NCBI GenBank assembly: GCA_001692895.1
Contig: KV748180.1
Span: 1,916,195-1,980,194 of the forward strand
Direction of reading: 5' to 3'
DNA length: 64,000 bases
Source: Cenococcum geophilum 1.58
Taxonomy: Eukaryota > Ascomycota > Dothideomycetes > Gloniales > Gloniaceae
Positions 10,265-22,839 of this stretch are shown here, piece after piece (the stretch's first letter is position 1; the number at the start of each line of letters is the position of its first letter). A program made the position numbers and the translations under genes. The notes below the pieces were generated by a model. That model saw only the letters and a program-made list of their open reading frames with translations. It had not been told where the DNA came from and did not search any database.

Positions 10265-12430
10265 TGATGCAGCTGCGCGATAAGAACGACACCGAGAGCC
10301 TCAACTGATTGCACGGATACAGAGCCGATTGTACGATGCAGAGCTAGACGCAGAGCTGCATGCAGAGCCTTGATCGAACGACTGCACGGAAACCTTGATC
10401 AATCGAGTGACTGCACAGAAGCCGCGACTGGTCGAGGAAACGAATCAAGCCAGAGCCTCGATGTCAGCACGTCGCCGTCACTGAATCGAATCAGTCGAAT
10501 GTCGTCAAATTAGAGCCTTCGACCGGGCCGACCTTGTTCCTTAATCGAACGACGACTGACCGCAGCACGACTGCCACTGCTATCCGAATTCAGTACTGCG
10601 CCAGCTGCACGACGAGAACGGATACCGCGGCAAGGAAGGGACCTGTACAAGGGCAGTAGCATGATATTGGAAAACAAGCACCGCGGAAACGGCAAAGCAG
10701 TATATAAAGAGGCACTGCAAGACAAGAGAAGACAAGGATGCTCTGCAAGAGATCGTACATAGGGCACAGCTGACCCCCTTAAGCCTAAGCCATCCTCATG
10801 CGACTGAAGACAGGACCGAGCTGTATCTGGCTAAGCCAGTGAAGGACCTTGTTAAGGATTACAAGGGGAATAGGAATATACAAGGGCAAGGGATATGCGA
10901 CAGAAGTAGTCACAACAGCCAAGACGCTGCCACCGGATGACCTCGAAGATATGGATGACGGCTTAGGCAGTTCTAAGGAAGATTAGGGCCTACGGCAGCA
11001 GCCGCAAAGGCCTAAGGATGCGCCGAAGAAGCCAAGGACAAAGGCAGCCCAGAGGTGGAAGAAAAGCAGCTGTAAAAGACGTCCTACAAAAGCGCCGGGC
11101 CTGTGGTAGTGGTTCAGAGGAAGCTGCCGTTAGTGCTCGCGAAGGAGGAAGTCTTAGGACAGGTCTCTGGATTGGACGTCTGGAGGATGCTAAGAGCCTT
11201 GATTGTACGATGCGGAGCCTTAATCGATTGCATAGATGCAGAGCTTTGACCGAACGACTACACAGTCAGAGCCTTAATCGATTGTCTGCAGATACAGGGC
11301 CTACGGATGCAGAGCCCAGGTCGTACGTACAGCGGAAGACGCCTTGAGTCAAGCCAGAGCCTCAGTCAAATCCTAATCAGTCGAACGCCGCCTATACAAG
11401 TCAAGTCGTTAAAATAGAGCCTTCGGTCGGGCCGACCTAATACCCTATTTAGACGTCAGTCGATTGTACGTTGTTACAGTCAAATCGAATCAGTCACCCG
11501 TTGCCGTCAGACGTCTTCAATCAGCAGTTAAAGATCCTACAATGGCAGACACGCAGGTATGCAGGCACTAGGCCTAACCAGGAGATCAGTATACAGCCGG
11601 AAGAACGTTTTGGAGCCTATGCGAGAGTCTCTTCCCTTAGCTGTCCCCCCCTTATCGATCGATTGCCGCCCGTCTCAACGCTTACGGATTGGTTAACCAG
11701 AACGATCTTTCCTGCAGGCATAGATACGGAACTTTACACGGAGTCTCACACGGAGTTGTATAGGGAGTCTACGGATATGGAGCATATAGGTGCAGAGCCT
11801 TAATTGGACAACAGTACGGCAGCTTAACTGGACGCCGATATATGCGAAGCCTTAATCGACGACAGATGCGGAGCCTTAACCGACGTACGTCTACACGGAA
11901 GCTTTAATCAGCTATCTACGGATGTAAAGCCCTAGTCGTATATGCAGCAGAAGACACCTTGAGTCAAGCCAGGGCCTCATCAAATCTCGATCAGTTGAAC
12001 GCCGTCTCCGCATTTAAATTAGGACAGTCAGAGCCTTCGACTAGGCCGACTTTCTACCTTAATCAAACAACCGAACGATCAGTTGCAGCACGTCATCGCC
12101 GACCAATTAGACAGTCTTTGGCCAGCAGTCAAGGCAGCCATACACGCATACGCGCAGACACGGACGCAGATACGGACGCAGGATATGCAATACAGAGCTA
12201 TTAATGCACAGCTAGATGCACAGCCAGATATACAGCCAGATGCACAGTCAGCCGCATAGTTAGATGCAGAGCTATGCGGACGTAAAGCTTGGCGATGCAG
12301 GGCCTGATGCAAAGCCACGGGCAGAGCCTTGACTGAGAAGCTGCGTACGATGCAGACCAATGCAGAGCTAGATACAGAGTCTTGATATCAAGCGACCAGC
12401 TGAACGATCAAATTAAGCCAGAGCCTCTGC
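10265..12430. repeat. Degenerate short tandem repeats in element I interior
   Basis: This stretch is about 2.2 kb built from many diverged copies of a roughly 25-35 bp unit whose core is GATGCAGAGCCTTGATCGA plus CGACTGCAC. Examples are 10318-10420, 11205-11300, 11795-11900 and 12190-12380. Open frames inside it (for example 11018-11347 and 11471-11803) do not share a product and I take them as chance. The role is unknown; it may be filler that brings the genomic RNA to packaging size. Confidence 0.7.
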
Positions 12431-13225
12431 TACCTTGATCGACTGCCCTACCGCCACCGCTGCTGCTGTCACTATTCCGTCCAGCTATTCCGACCTTGCT
12501 GTCTCAACTGACTGCTCTGTCTCTACTGTTCTAGATCTATACCGTTACTAGATCTATTTTACTGCCAGATCTACTAAATCTTTTATGCCGTCCAACTGTT
12601 CCAACCGACCTGCTCTAGGCCTAATGCTATTTTGACTATTCTACTGCTGCTCTCCCGACCGCCATACCCTACCGTTTTAATCGCCCCGCCGCCACCCGAC
12701 TAGCTGCCTCCGACCGACTGCTACCGACCATTCTGTTATTAACTGTTCTGTTACTGCTACTACTGCTACTACTGTATCAACCGACTGCTGCTGACTGACT
12801 ACCATCGACCGTCTGCCGCTACCGAGATTTCTGCTACCAAAAGTTCTGCTGCCGGATATCCTACTACTTACTAACTGTTAGCGAGTTCTACCACCGACTG
12901 TTCTATCTTATTTTGCCGCGCTGACTGTCTGCTTTTATTACTGTTTATGCCACTATTACTATTACTGCCGCTACTGCTGTTACTGCTGCCGTTATTATTT
13001 TTGGTTTACTGCTGTTCTAGTTGCTACTAATAGGAAGATCGGATTTTAGCTATAGGTAACGGAAGGACACCGTAGAGCAGTTCTATGGAAGGGCTAAGGA
13101 TATAGTTACCTGCGTTCGTTTAGGGATATGCTTTCTTTTATCTATTCTGCTTTTACTATACTCTCGTTTTACTATTCTTCTATATTATAGAACGTTAGGG
13201 GACAACGTTCTTAGTAGGGGAGGTA
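12431..13225. other. CTG/ACCGAC-rich noncoding 3' region of element I
   Basis: Pyrimidine-skewed plus strand with many CTGCTACTG, CCGACTGCT and CTGTTCTA words at 12431-13020. It is followed by about 200 bases ending in the purine-rich tract before the right LTR. No coding relic is seen. Similar word use occurs before the 3' ends of E (36240-36720) and G (43080-43200). Confidence 0.5.
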
Positions 13226-13504
13226 TGTAGTGGTGTAGATTGGACGTCGCCTACTGTCTTAGCATTTTTCCTATATTTATAGAGCCTTCGGCTTCCTTCC
13301 TTCTTCCCTCTATCATATATACAGATATATCACGACCTTACCAGTTACCAGAAATACACTCTTTTCTTTCTTTCTTTCTGACTGATTATAACTGACTGAC
13401 TGACTGACTGACTGACTGACCGACCGACCGACCGACCGACCGACAGACTGACAGACTGACGGCACTGTGACTTTCCTATCTTAGAGAGGTCGTACCCTCC
13501 CACA
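13226..13504 (+). repeat. 3' LTR of element I
   Basis: This is 279 bp and pairs with 7028-7306. Differences seen by eye are mostly G/A or C/T. It is followed by the duplication CTAT and the resumption of copy A integrase. Confidence 0.92.
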
Positions 13505-13640
13505 CTATTAATAATATACTCTTCTTAAAGTCTTAACACTAAGCCTATAGCTCCGTTATGTCCTTAAGTTAGTCCTTTATAAAATAACTTAATAACCTCT
13601 TTTATAATAGATCTTGGTACGTATATTACTTTTTAATTTT
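13505..13640 (-). pseudogene. Copy A integrase, N-terminal zinc-binding part
   Basis: Minus-strand translation gives YVPRSIIKEVIKLFYKGLT then GHNGAIGLVLRL and EEYIIN. This is the His-His half of the HHCC integrase domain. It continues across element I into 7027 and below, which fixes the insertion point of I between the His and Cys pairs. Confidence 0.8.
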
Positions 13641-13699
13641 TATACTACTTTAAGTCTGGATCCTCTGTTTATATATTTAGGATCTTTTATATCTAATTA

Positions 13700-15120
13700 C
13701 TCTCTAGTAATTTATGGGTTTTCTCTTCTTATATTGCTGCGATTTTTAGATAATTATATTTAATTAATCTGTCTATATCTTTTCGCAATAAAGCCCCTAA
13801 TGGCTTTTTATTATTTTATAGTTCTGCCTTTCTACTTAGAGTATCTACTTGTGCGTTCTCTATACCCTTAATATACTAAATCTTAAAATGGTATTCTATA
13901 AGCATCTCCGCCTATCTAACTTATCTGTAATTAAGTTCTTTTATTATTAGGAACCCCGTTAGGTTCTTATAATCCGTCTTAACTATAAATAGTTTTTCTA
14001 TACCTTATAAGAACAACCTTTATTTCTTTAATACTACAACTATACCTAATAACTCCTTATTATAGATGTCATAGTTTAGTTCTAGTAGTGTTATCTTTTA
14101 ACTATAATATACTACTAGGTGCCATCCATCCTAATATTTCTATAGGAAGTACGCTTCTAGTATATAGTCTAATATATTTATTTCAACTACTATCTCTAGC
14201 CGTGGTTAATAGATTTTAAGAACTGGCTCCTAGGTAAACAACTACTTAATCTTTTTAAACAGTTCCTTTTATTCCTTTCCCTATACCTATAGTTCTTCCT
14301 TCTTCGTTAATCTTATAAGTGGCTTAATATTTTTTTAACTATTAAGCTATAAACCTTCTGCAGTAGTTGCAGAACCCTAGAAATAACCTTAACTATATTA
14401 TATTTTTTAGTTTTTGCCAATTTACTATAGCCTTAATCTTCTTTAGATCTATGCTAAGTTAGTCTAGTTTAATAATAAATTTAACAAAATCCGTTTTCCT
14501 AGTAAAGAACTCGCATTTCTTAATTGCTACTAGCATCTGCTCTTCCTATAGCCTTTTTAAGACCTATTTAACGTGTTCTCCATGTTCTTTCTCACTTATT
14601 AAGTAGATAATAATATTATTAAGGTATACTATAACAAATTCATCTAAGTGTTCTCTTAATATATTATTAATACGCTTCTAAAACATTGCTAGTACGTTTA
14701 TAAGCCCGAATTATATAACTAGTGGTTTATATAGTCCTTCCTTTAACCTAAAGGCTGCCTTCTATTTATCGCCTTCCTTAATCCTAATCTAATAGTATGC
14801 CTATCTTAGATCTATCTTCGTAAAGATTTGCACATTACTAATCCTATCTTAGATTTTGCTAATTAAGAGTAAAGGATACCTATCCTTCCAAGTAATATTG
14901 TTTAACTATCTATAGTTAATATATAGCCTAAGTTTTCTATTCTTCTTTAATACAAACAGTACTAGATATCCTGCTAATAACTATAATAGTCTAATATATC
15001 CTTTTCAAAGATTTTCCTAGACAAACTCCTTAAGTGCCTATAACTCTTTTTCTATTAACTTATAAGTTAGGTAGAACCTTAGACTTATTCTTAGTTCTAG
15101 CTCTATTTTATAGTCCTATA
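13700..15120 (-). pseudogene. Copy A reverse transcriptase and RNase H relic
   Basis: Minus strand, from 15120 down. RT blocks include KIDLR-stop-AYY-stop-IRIKEGDK, AAFRLKEGLYKPLVI and REHLDEFVIVYLNNIIIYL (about 14608-14662). In the last, the catalytic YLDD has become YLNN. RNase H blocks follow: NYDIYNKELLGIVVVLK, KTDYKNLTGFLIIKELNYRQ and ENAQVDTLSRKAEL. The order RT then RNase H then integrase marks Ty3/gypsy rather than copia. Both catalytic Asp codons are lost, so it is inactive. Confidence 0.9.
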
Positions 15121-15329
15121 CTACATACTCTAACAGCTTTTTACTTTCTAGTAACTATAGCTTCTTACTATACTTATAGTATCTTTTTGGTACATAACTT
15201 AATCCTTAATTAGTCTCCTCGTATATCGCTTCAACTTAGTACTATACTAACTTAGTTTATTATTGTATCTTATATTATTATATATCTCTAATATTAACCT
15301 AACCTATAACCTAATTAATCTTTAGATTA

Positions 15330-15640
15330 TATTCCTATAACTAAGGCATTCCTAATACTACCTTATTATTCCCTAATGGTAATATATTAAAAGACATCTC
15401 GATTTATCTCCCTTTAATAGTTATCTAAATTAGTCCTATTTTAAAATTAATAATGCCTCCTCCGTAGGCTATTAGATCTCCTAAAATTATTACTAATAGG
15501 TAAGGGTGCTCTTTTTGCCTATGTAGTAGCCCCATCCTTTTAACTACTATTAGTAAGATATAGTTTCTTATTACTCTACTATCTACTAATACTTTAAACT
15601 ACTAATCTTACTATTTAACTCTTAGATTTAGGTGTTGTCT
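15330..15640 (-). pseudogene. Copy A aspartic protease relic
   Basis: Minus-strand translation contains VLVDSRVIRNYI (the DSGA active site with Gly and Ala changed), VVKRMGLLHRQKEHPYLLV, GDLIAYGGGIIN, EMSFNILPLGNNKVVLGMP. This matches retropepsins of fungal gypsy elements, which cut the Gag-Pol precursor. The catalytic Asp is kept but the following Gly is Arg. Confidence 0.8.
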
Positions 15641-17499
15641 TTAAATTCCTTTAAGGGTCTAAGGCTTTACCACTAGCTCCCTCTAGTCCTATAGGCCTTT
15701 ACTTTTCCCAACTATTAGCTACTTAATCCTATTATACTTAGCTTATTCTTTAGCTAATGCCTAGTTTACTTTTTGTCTTTAATATACTATAAATAGGTAT
15801 TCTCTAGATATTCCCACCATTATTATCTATCTAAGTATTCTTCCATAAGGAATCTTCCTAGTTAAAGTATTAAACTTCCTTCCTCTTAGGCTTCTGCTAG
15901 ATGCCAGCCGTGTATATACTTAGTATTTCTATACTATTATTTATCTATTATCTAGTACATCCTTATAGGGTATTTTTAATTCTTTTCCTTTAGATTCTTG
16001 TGTATCTTATATATATCGTCTACGCATACAATCTATAATAGCGTATAATATACTAAGTGCTTTAGGTTAACTCTTAACTTGTTTTTATCCTTAAGTTTAA
16101 ACCTCTATCGCACTAATCTAAACGTTATAACTTTATTCGCAGGTACTAAGACGCGCCTCTCGCTTCTCTAGTCCTCTAATCGTTTCTCTAGATCCTTTAA
16201 TGTTATAATTAAGGCTCCTTTAATATAATTTATCGCTTTTTCTGTAATTAAGTAGTCTTAGATAACTTTTTCGTTTAACCATATATAGAAATCTTCCCAC
16301 TTATTATTACGTTATTACCTATACCACTTTTAATACAGCTGCTGGAGTATATACGGTTTATCCATAAGGAAGTATCTTCTTATTACTGCGTCATGACAGC
16401 CTTTTATATATCGTTCTTTAAACCTAGTAGGAATCCCTAGATCCTCTTCATCTTCTAGTTTAGTAAGCCACTTAGCTCTTAGTATGCCTATCTTAGGTCT
16501 ATTAGTAATTCTTTATATAGGTGCTCTGTCCCTTATACAACCTAATATGCTAGATCTCTTATCTAGTTTCTACTCTTACCATAAGGTAATTCTTGCTCTA
16601 AATTCCTCTATAGTTTCTTTCTTTTCGCGTTTTATAAGTGGATCCTTAAAGTCTTCTTACTTCTTAATCTTGGTATTAAACTCTTAATCTTTAGTCTAAA
16701 TATCTCGTTTAACTAGTAAGTCCTTTAGGTCTATGTATTTGTCTCCTAATCTAACTGCTATTTATATTACAGATTCTCTAATCTATAAGGAAGCTGCTTG
16801 CTTTTTACTTATAGGTGTCCTAATTCATACACTAAATTCTTAATCCCTTAGATTCTTTAATCCTAAGCTTGCTTCTAACTTAAGCTTAGCTTCAGCCTTA
16901 GTCCAACTAGGCTTTACTAGTGTTCTTATCTCGTCTTAAGAGTCTTAAATCTTACTCATCTTATCTTAAAAATCTTATGCCGTTAGGAACACTTATCCCG
17001 AGCTTATTTATATATTCTTAAACTAAGCTGCTACCCTGCCCCATTGGTTTGCGTCTGTTATAGGTCCTTAAATATACCTTATCTTGTCTTAAAAATCTTA
17101 GTTATCTCTTATCTCGTCTTAAGAATCTTAAGCCTTTAGCCTTTTGCCTTTATTAAGTAGTAAGCTAGCACTAGCAGTCGTCTACTTGCTTAATCGTCTC
17201 TAGATATTACTCCTTCCGTCTTATAAAGCGATAGATGCCGTATCTAATGGTATTATAATACCCGTTACTAAACCTTACTCTATAGCGGTCTTAGTCTCTA
17301 CTTCTATTACGTTATTAAGGTTTAAATACCCCTAGTTGGTTCCTTTACTGTCCTTATTACTATTAATTAATAAGTACTTTAACTCCATTATTATTATTAC
17401 TGATTATTATCCGTATATTGCTATAATATCTTAATCTAGCTTATAGAGTCGATCTTATTCTTTATCTAACTCTTTAGTTCCTTTAAGTCCTCTTAACTC

Positions 17500-18760
17500 T
17501 AGCTCTTATAGCCAATAGCTTGCACTATACTTGGCGTCTTTATAAATTTAGTATATGTTATTATAATAAAACGCGAAACTTCTAATTAAATATTCTTTCG
17601 TTCCTTATAGCATACTATTATCCCTCTATACGTATATATTATATACTACTAGTCTAGTTCCTTTTACTATATAATAACTCTAATCACTTTTACAGTCTCT
17701 AGTAAAATAACCCTGTTTCCCGCAATTTATATAAGCTCCGTTTTTAAACCATTGCTTTTACTATAGAGTCCGCTTAAATATCTTCCGCTATTAAGATCCT
17801 TGGTTTAGACTATGCTCCTTAGTCCTATAATTACTTAATTCTTAACTTCTAGGTTTCTATAGTTGCTTTCCCTATCTTTTATAGGTTTCTCTAGTACTAC
17901 TTAGGTCCATTAGCTCTGCGCTATACCATAGTTTCTAATTTAGCTTTAGTTATTGCGTACTCTACGTCTTATACAACTATAGAACTCTATCCTAACCTCT
18001 CTTAATCTGTTCCCTTTAAAAGATTCTATTATTAATCTTAATCGCTTAATCTATTAATTCTCTTAGGGTGTCCGTATCTTCTATTAGAATAATTACGTCC
18101 TAGACTTTAGCCTTAAGTCCCTATTTATACTATACTATAAGCGCCTTATCGTTTTATTCGACCTATATAGTAAGTATTTAAAACTATATTATATACTTAA
18201 TTGCTAAAGTTCGCTATATTAAGTCCTAAAGCTTTCTCTTTACTATAGTTGTTACTTCCGGGTCCCTAAATATCTATATTAATTGTTTCGCGAATCCTAC
18301 CTAGCTAGAAAACACAAATCGTACCTCTTAATTAGTAGTAGTTATTCCGTTAGTTTGTATTTCTGTTAAGTAGGGTTTAAACTATTTAAGTGCTTAACCC
18401 GTTAGGAATAGTCCTGCGTAGGCTATCTAATCTATTATTATGGCTAACTTAGCCCCTTCTTACATAACTTTAAAATGTATTTACGTTAGGAATCCTTTAA
18501 GCTTTAATCTCTCTCCTAAGAATTATTTAATTAAAGGTAACTTAACCTTTACTGCTTTAATCCCATTAAGTCTCTCTTTAAGTATTTAGTTGTTCTTGTT
18601 TAACCTATTAACGATTTCCTATAACTGCCTAACCGTGACTAGTTGTAAGTTAGTATCTTATATACTTGTATCTCCACTTAACCTTAAAGTGGTTGCTGCC
18701 GTTAACGGCGTTGTAGTGGCTGCTTTTAGTGGCATATTATTCGACTTCTTAAAACCGTAA
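17500..18760 (-). pseudogene. Copy A gag relic with CCHC zinc knuckle
   Basis: The first coding region downstream of the 5' LTR (18776-19195), on the minus strand. The knuckle is readable at about 17680-17745 as GAYINCGKQGYFTRDCKSD; the consensus CxxCGKxGHxxxxC has lost its first Cys and its His to Tyr. The rest is heavily interrupted. Copies B (about 27560-28820) and C (about 50560-51840) align base by base by eye. Confidence 0.75.
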
Positions 18761-18775
18761 CCGTGGTAGTAATTG

Positions 18776-19195
18776 TATAACGGAGCCTTATAGTAGGAAC
18801 TACGGTGGACTCGTTAATGGGCTAGGTATATAGGTATTGCCGGAAGTTAACAACGTAATAATAACTAGTAGAGTGGTTGCCTAATAGATTAGCTCTAATT
18901 ATATTCTAAGAATTACTATAAGGAAGGAACTATCTAGGTAGGGACTAAGGGTCCTTAAATACACAACCGTACTCCTATAAAATCCTTCTTATACATAATA
19001 TACGTGTTGTACATAAGGTACGTAAGTTCCTCTTGTTCCTCTTATTTAATACGTAGCACGTTATATAACCTTAGCTACCATTCCTCGTCATATAGTTCCA
19101 CGGGCTCTATTCTGGACCGTGCTTGTATTAACCAACTAGCTTCTTCCGACTCTTCTCTAAGTAGTCGTAACATCGTACTTAAAGCGTCCGTAACA
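18776..19195 (-). repeat. 5' LTR of copy A
   Basis: This is 420 bp, beginning TATAACGGAGCC (TG changed to TA) and ending CCGTAACA. It is followed by the duplication CTAGC at 19196-19200, matching 4709-4713. Confidence 0.93.
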
Positions 19196-19200
19196 CTAGC

Positions 19201-20700
19201 TCTCCTTTTCTAACTAAGCCCTATAGAAAAAAGCGTAAAGCAAAAAATCTAACCCTATTTAATAGTAAGGGATTACTAACTAAAAAGTAAGAAATTTTTA
19301 AAATATGGGAAATAAAGATTTAAGGCGTTTTTTAGAGGGATATAAAGTGCTTTAAGACCCTAATAGACGAAGTCCTTTATATATTAGATATACTAATAGA
19401 TAAGGCTTATAACTATATTAAGTATAGCCTTAATATGCTATGCATACATCTAAATAACTTAGGTAAATGGACCTTCTCTAACTAAGAGTCTATATTTGTG
19501 TATATAAGGAAGCACTATAAGACTATAGATATAACCTAAGCAGCTAAAAATAAGCTAAATACCTTAAGCTAAGGTAAGCGTAACTACTAGCCCTAGAAAG
19601 TAGAGCTTAATAAGTTAATAATTAAAGTAAATAAGACTAAGGAATAAAAAGTGGATCTGCTTAAGAAGAATATTTCCTCTAAGATAAAGGACCTAGCTTT
19701 TACCCTTAGCTGTAAAATCGGCGATACTAACTATAAAGACTGGAGCGAGTAGATAAATATATTCGCTTATAACCTATAGAACTATACCTATTATACAAAG
19801 CTAAATACCGCTAAGCTAAGTACTGCTAGTAGCTATTAACCTATATTACTATAGAATGACCTAATAGACCTTAACGCCGTTAAGTTTAGTAGTAGTAGTA
19901 ATAGTCTTCCTAATAACGTCCGAAGATATTATATAGATAATAGACTTTATATAGCGTATAGTTAACCTAGCTACTAAAAAGATGCTTATAACCCTTAGAA
20001 AAACTTAAATCCCCTTTTAATACTACCGCGTTAACCCCCTCTTAGCTACGGCGGATTCTTTAATAAAGGGGATAGTAATTAAGGCGGTAACTATAAATAA
20101 GAACATAGGTTCGGATATAGAGACCCGCCCCTATAATTCCCTTCCCTAATATAGTTTTAGCTAATAGTCCTATACGCGAACTATGGATAAGTACTCTATA
20201 CTACTACTAATTATAAAACCGGCTATATTATTAGTAAAGTACCCTTTAGCATATATACACCGTTAGAGACTAATATATTAGAATATACTAGCTAAGACTA
20301 TAACCACCAGCTAAGCCCTATAATTTAGCTATTAAAAGGCTAACCCTTAGACTAAGTCGCCTTTAATAGTTAGAACTATACAGGGAGGAGGATAAAAGGA
20401 TTAGATTTATACTACTAGATTAGTTAAACCTTATTTTAAGCTAGCTACTACTTAACCTTAAAATAGTAAATAGCGATAGAAATGCTATCCTTATTTAAAC
20501 TTACCTCTCCTTACCGTATAACCTACTCCTATAAGTTTTTATTAAAATAGTAAGTCTTATTAATACTGGTAGTATAATACTAGCGTTTATAGATAAAAAC
20601 TCGCTTATAAAAAAGTATAATATTATAACGAAAAGTGTAGGTATTATAAGGTAATATTACGTATCTACAGATTTATAGGTAGTATAATAATTGTTATTCT
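19201..20700 (+). pseudogene. Ty3/gypsy element J, gag continuation and start of protease
   Basis: Plus-strand relic continuing the frame of 4546-4713 across element A. Gag-like blocks include EIFKIWEIKI, SSKIKDLAFTLSCKIGDT and NYKDWSE (about 19668-19752). At about 20545-20625 the frame reads SLINTGSIILAFIDKNSLI. This is the start of a retropepsin, with the active-site DTG changed to NTG. Stops are at Gln/Trp positions. J differs from the A/B/C family in strand and sequence. Its RT and integrase are not found in the window; the relic stops where truncated copia D1 begins. Confidence 0.65.
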
Positions 20701-20712
20701 TTTTCTCTCTTC

Positions 20713-20797
20713 CTTAAGGAAGGGCGAGGAGCTTAAGGCTTCTCGCTACGCTAGTGCCGTGGCAATACGTGACGGCAACTTGCCTATATTCCTGACA
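20713..20797 (-). repeat. 3' LTR fragment of copia D1
   Basis: This ends in ATTCCTGACA and contains GGCGAGGAGCTTAAGG and CTAGTGCCGTGGCAA, matching the LTRs of F (39246-39411) and E. The outer half of the LTR is missing, so the left boundary with J is a truncation and not an intact insertion end. Confidence 0.75.
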
Positions 20798-21641
20798 CTG
20801 GCAACTCTTCTTTTACGGTTGCTATCTATATATATATACCGCTTAACTAGCGTAATAAATATTAATCCTCCTTACTTACTATTGCTATTGTAATATAAGT
20901 CTTGCTGTCTTAATATTTGCCTCTTAGCACGTAGTGCTTTCTTACTTAGAAGTTATAAGTAGATATCTTGTTAGAAGGGCCGCTAAGGCGCTAGTAGTAA
21001 GCGAGCTAATAGCAATTTTTTATCCTGGGGATGGAAAATCCTAATTAGCTGATTTAAGTTAGGGTTTATAGAATATTATACTCCTACTCCCTTTTAACCT
21101 AATCTTTAACTTATATATATAGAGTATTTATATTAATAAACGTCTCTAGTACCTTATTTAGGTTTGCCTTTATTATTATATTTACTGGGTTATCTTAGCT
21201 ATTAATCTATTAAATCTTAAAGAGTTTTTAACGCTTATAGGATTACTAAAGTGCTATAATATTAATTATAAGGCGCTTTTTTTTGTAGTACTAAGCTTAA
21301 CTAAACACTTATAGAGGGAATATAAGTTAGTATACACGATTATAGGGATAATAGGAAATTCGAGTTAATTTATAATTATCTTTAGGGTAGTTTCAATTGC
21401 AATTGCTATATTAACTCCGCTAACTATTCTATATATCTAACACTAAAACGCTTTAAATAACGCGCTTACTCTTAGTTAAGCTCTAATAGATAAAATTACT
21501 ATAGATTATAAAGTTATTCTCTTTAGTAGATTTATTTATAATAATAATCTTATATCCTAGCTAGGAGCTAAAATCTTTATTATTTATAAATAATCTATTA
21601 ATAAATATAAAGAGCTTAGTAGTAGGAAGATTAATAGGCAC
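20798..21641 (-). pseudogene. Copia D1 3' UTR and RNase H C-terminus relic
   Basis: The UTR part (20798 to about 21070) holds the 43-bp CCAAT-type palindrome at 21006-21048. The coding part, on the minus strand, shows the end of copia RNase H: blocks resembling KCLVKLSTTKK and DNPVNIIIKANLNKVLETFI (about 21140-21200), where the family has DNPADxxTKANPNKAL. It is interrupted at 21641 by B with duplication GGCAC. Confidence 0.75.
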
Positions 21642-22065
21642 TATAACGGAACCTTGTAGTAGGAACTACGATAGGCTTATTATTAGGCTAGGTGTATAGG
21701 TAATGCAAATTAAATTTAACAACGTAATAATAACTGGTGGAGTAGTTGCCTAATAGATTAACTCTAATTATATTCTAAGAATTACTATAAGGAAGGAACT
21801 ATCTAGGTAGGGATTAAAGGTCCTTAAATACACAACCGTACTTTTATAAAATCCTTCTTATACGTAATATACGTATACTCTATTTGCTCTATTACGGATT
21901 ATATAGATTCTATAGATTCTATAGATTACCCTATATAACCTTAGCTACTATTCCTTATTACATAGTTCTATTAGCTCTATTTTAGACCGTGCTTATATTA
22001 ACTAACTAGCTTCTTTTAACTCCTCTCTAAGTAGTTATAATATTGTACTTAAAGCGTCCGTAACA
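21642..22065 (-). repeat. 3' LTR of copy B
   Basis: This is 424 bp. It carries ATAGATTCT-type repeats at about 21900-21935 that are absent from the LTR of copy A. Pairs with 28843-29266. Confidence 0.93.
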
Positions 22066-22839
22066 CTATCTCCCTCCTCTTTATCTTTATCCTTAAAGAT
22101 TTTAAATATCTCTAAGTTGTCTATTAGAGGTGTAATATCCATCTAATTAATTTAGTTAATATTGTTACTTATTATACCTAAGGCTCCTTCTTCTTTATCT
22201 ATAGCTCGTTGGTCTTATACCGTTGCTATAATATTATCTCTTAGTGAAATTATGCCGTCTCTATATTCTTGTTATATAAAAAAGGGGTTAGTCTATATTA
22301 CGTTAGCGAGTCCATCCTCCTAATAACTATCCTTTTATTTAGAGTGTACTAAAGCAAATATTTATTCGTCTTATAACATTCGCTTTATTTCTAATACTAA
22401 ATATACGCGACTTATTACTTTAAATAGTTGTCTAGTTCCCTAATTAATTTATCTTAAGGTTTTATATTTAATCTATTACTGCAAAGCTTAATAATAAACT
22501 ATTAGTGGTGTTGGTAGAGCTTTGTCGCTTCCGGGACGCTAAGCGTAAGGCTGCTAATATTTAGCAATAGGCCCTTAAGGCTCGCCTTGCTACGTCCACT
22601 CGGTTAATCCGTCTTAAGAAAGTATATAAGAAGGTCCGTTCTAAGGAGTAGAAACTTATAAAATAGGGTCTATAGGAACTTAGTAATAAAAGAACGGATT
22701 CTCTTCCGGCCAAGAAGGAAATAAATTTAAGTAGTTTAGTAACTACTCTTCTTAGGTCCCCCTTAGGTGATTTGTTTTTTAGTAATCCTTTTTTATTAAT
22801 ACTACCTAACCTAATCTCTTTTAATACTCCTATACCTTT

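Larger units (their letters stand above)
7028..13504 (+). mobile_element. LTR retrotransposon I, gag only, inserted in the integrase of copy A
   Basis: Element I is bounded by 279-bp LTRs (7028-7306, 13226-13504) that begin TGTGGTGG/TGTAGTGG and end CCCACA. The target duplication is CTAT at 7024-7027 and 13505-13508; a fifth matching T is possible. A purine-rich tract (GTAGGGGAGG) just upstream of the right LTR gives plus orientation. The interior holds one long gag frame (7709 to about 9970) and then more than 3 kb of repeat-rich DNA without RT or integrase. It must therefore have moved using enzymes of another element. Base composition is closer to balanced than in A, and the two LTRs differ at only about ten or so sites by eye, so it is younger than its host. 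Confidence 0.92.
4714..19195 (-). mobile_element. Ty3/gypsy chromovirus copy A (complete, interrupted by element I)
   Basis: This is a full LTR retrotransposon on the minus strand. Its LTRs are 4714-5133 (3') and 18776-19195 (5'), each 420 bp. Both start TGTAACGG or the RIP form TATAACGG and end CCGTAACA or CCGTAATA. A 5-bp target duplication CTAGC sits at 4709-4713 and 19196-19200. Without element I (7028-13504 plus TSD) the length is about 8.0 kb. Minus-strand order is gag with CCHC knuckle, protease, RT, RNase H, integrase, chromodomain, which is the order of Ty3/gypsy chromoviruses. Every domain contains TAA/TAG stops and changed catalytic residues. Copies B and C in this window belong to the same family, although A carries a different LTR variant. 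Confidence 0.93.

Noticed and set aside
10510-12360. Open frames in the repeat-rich interior of element I
   Set aside because: They follow the short repeat units and share no product. Composition and repeats explain their length.
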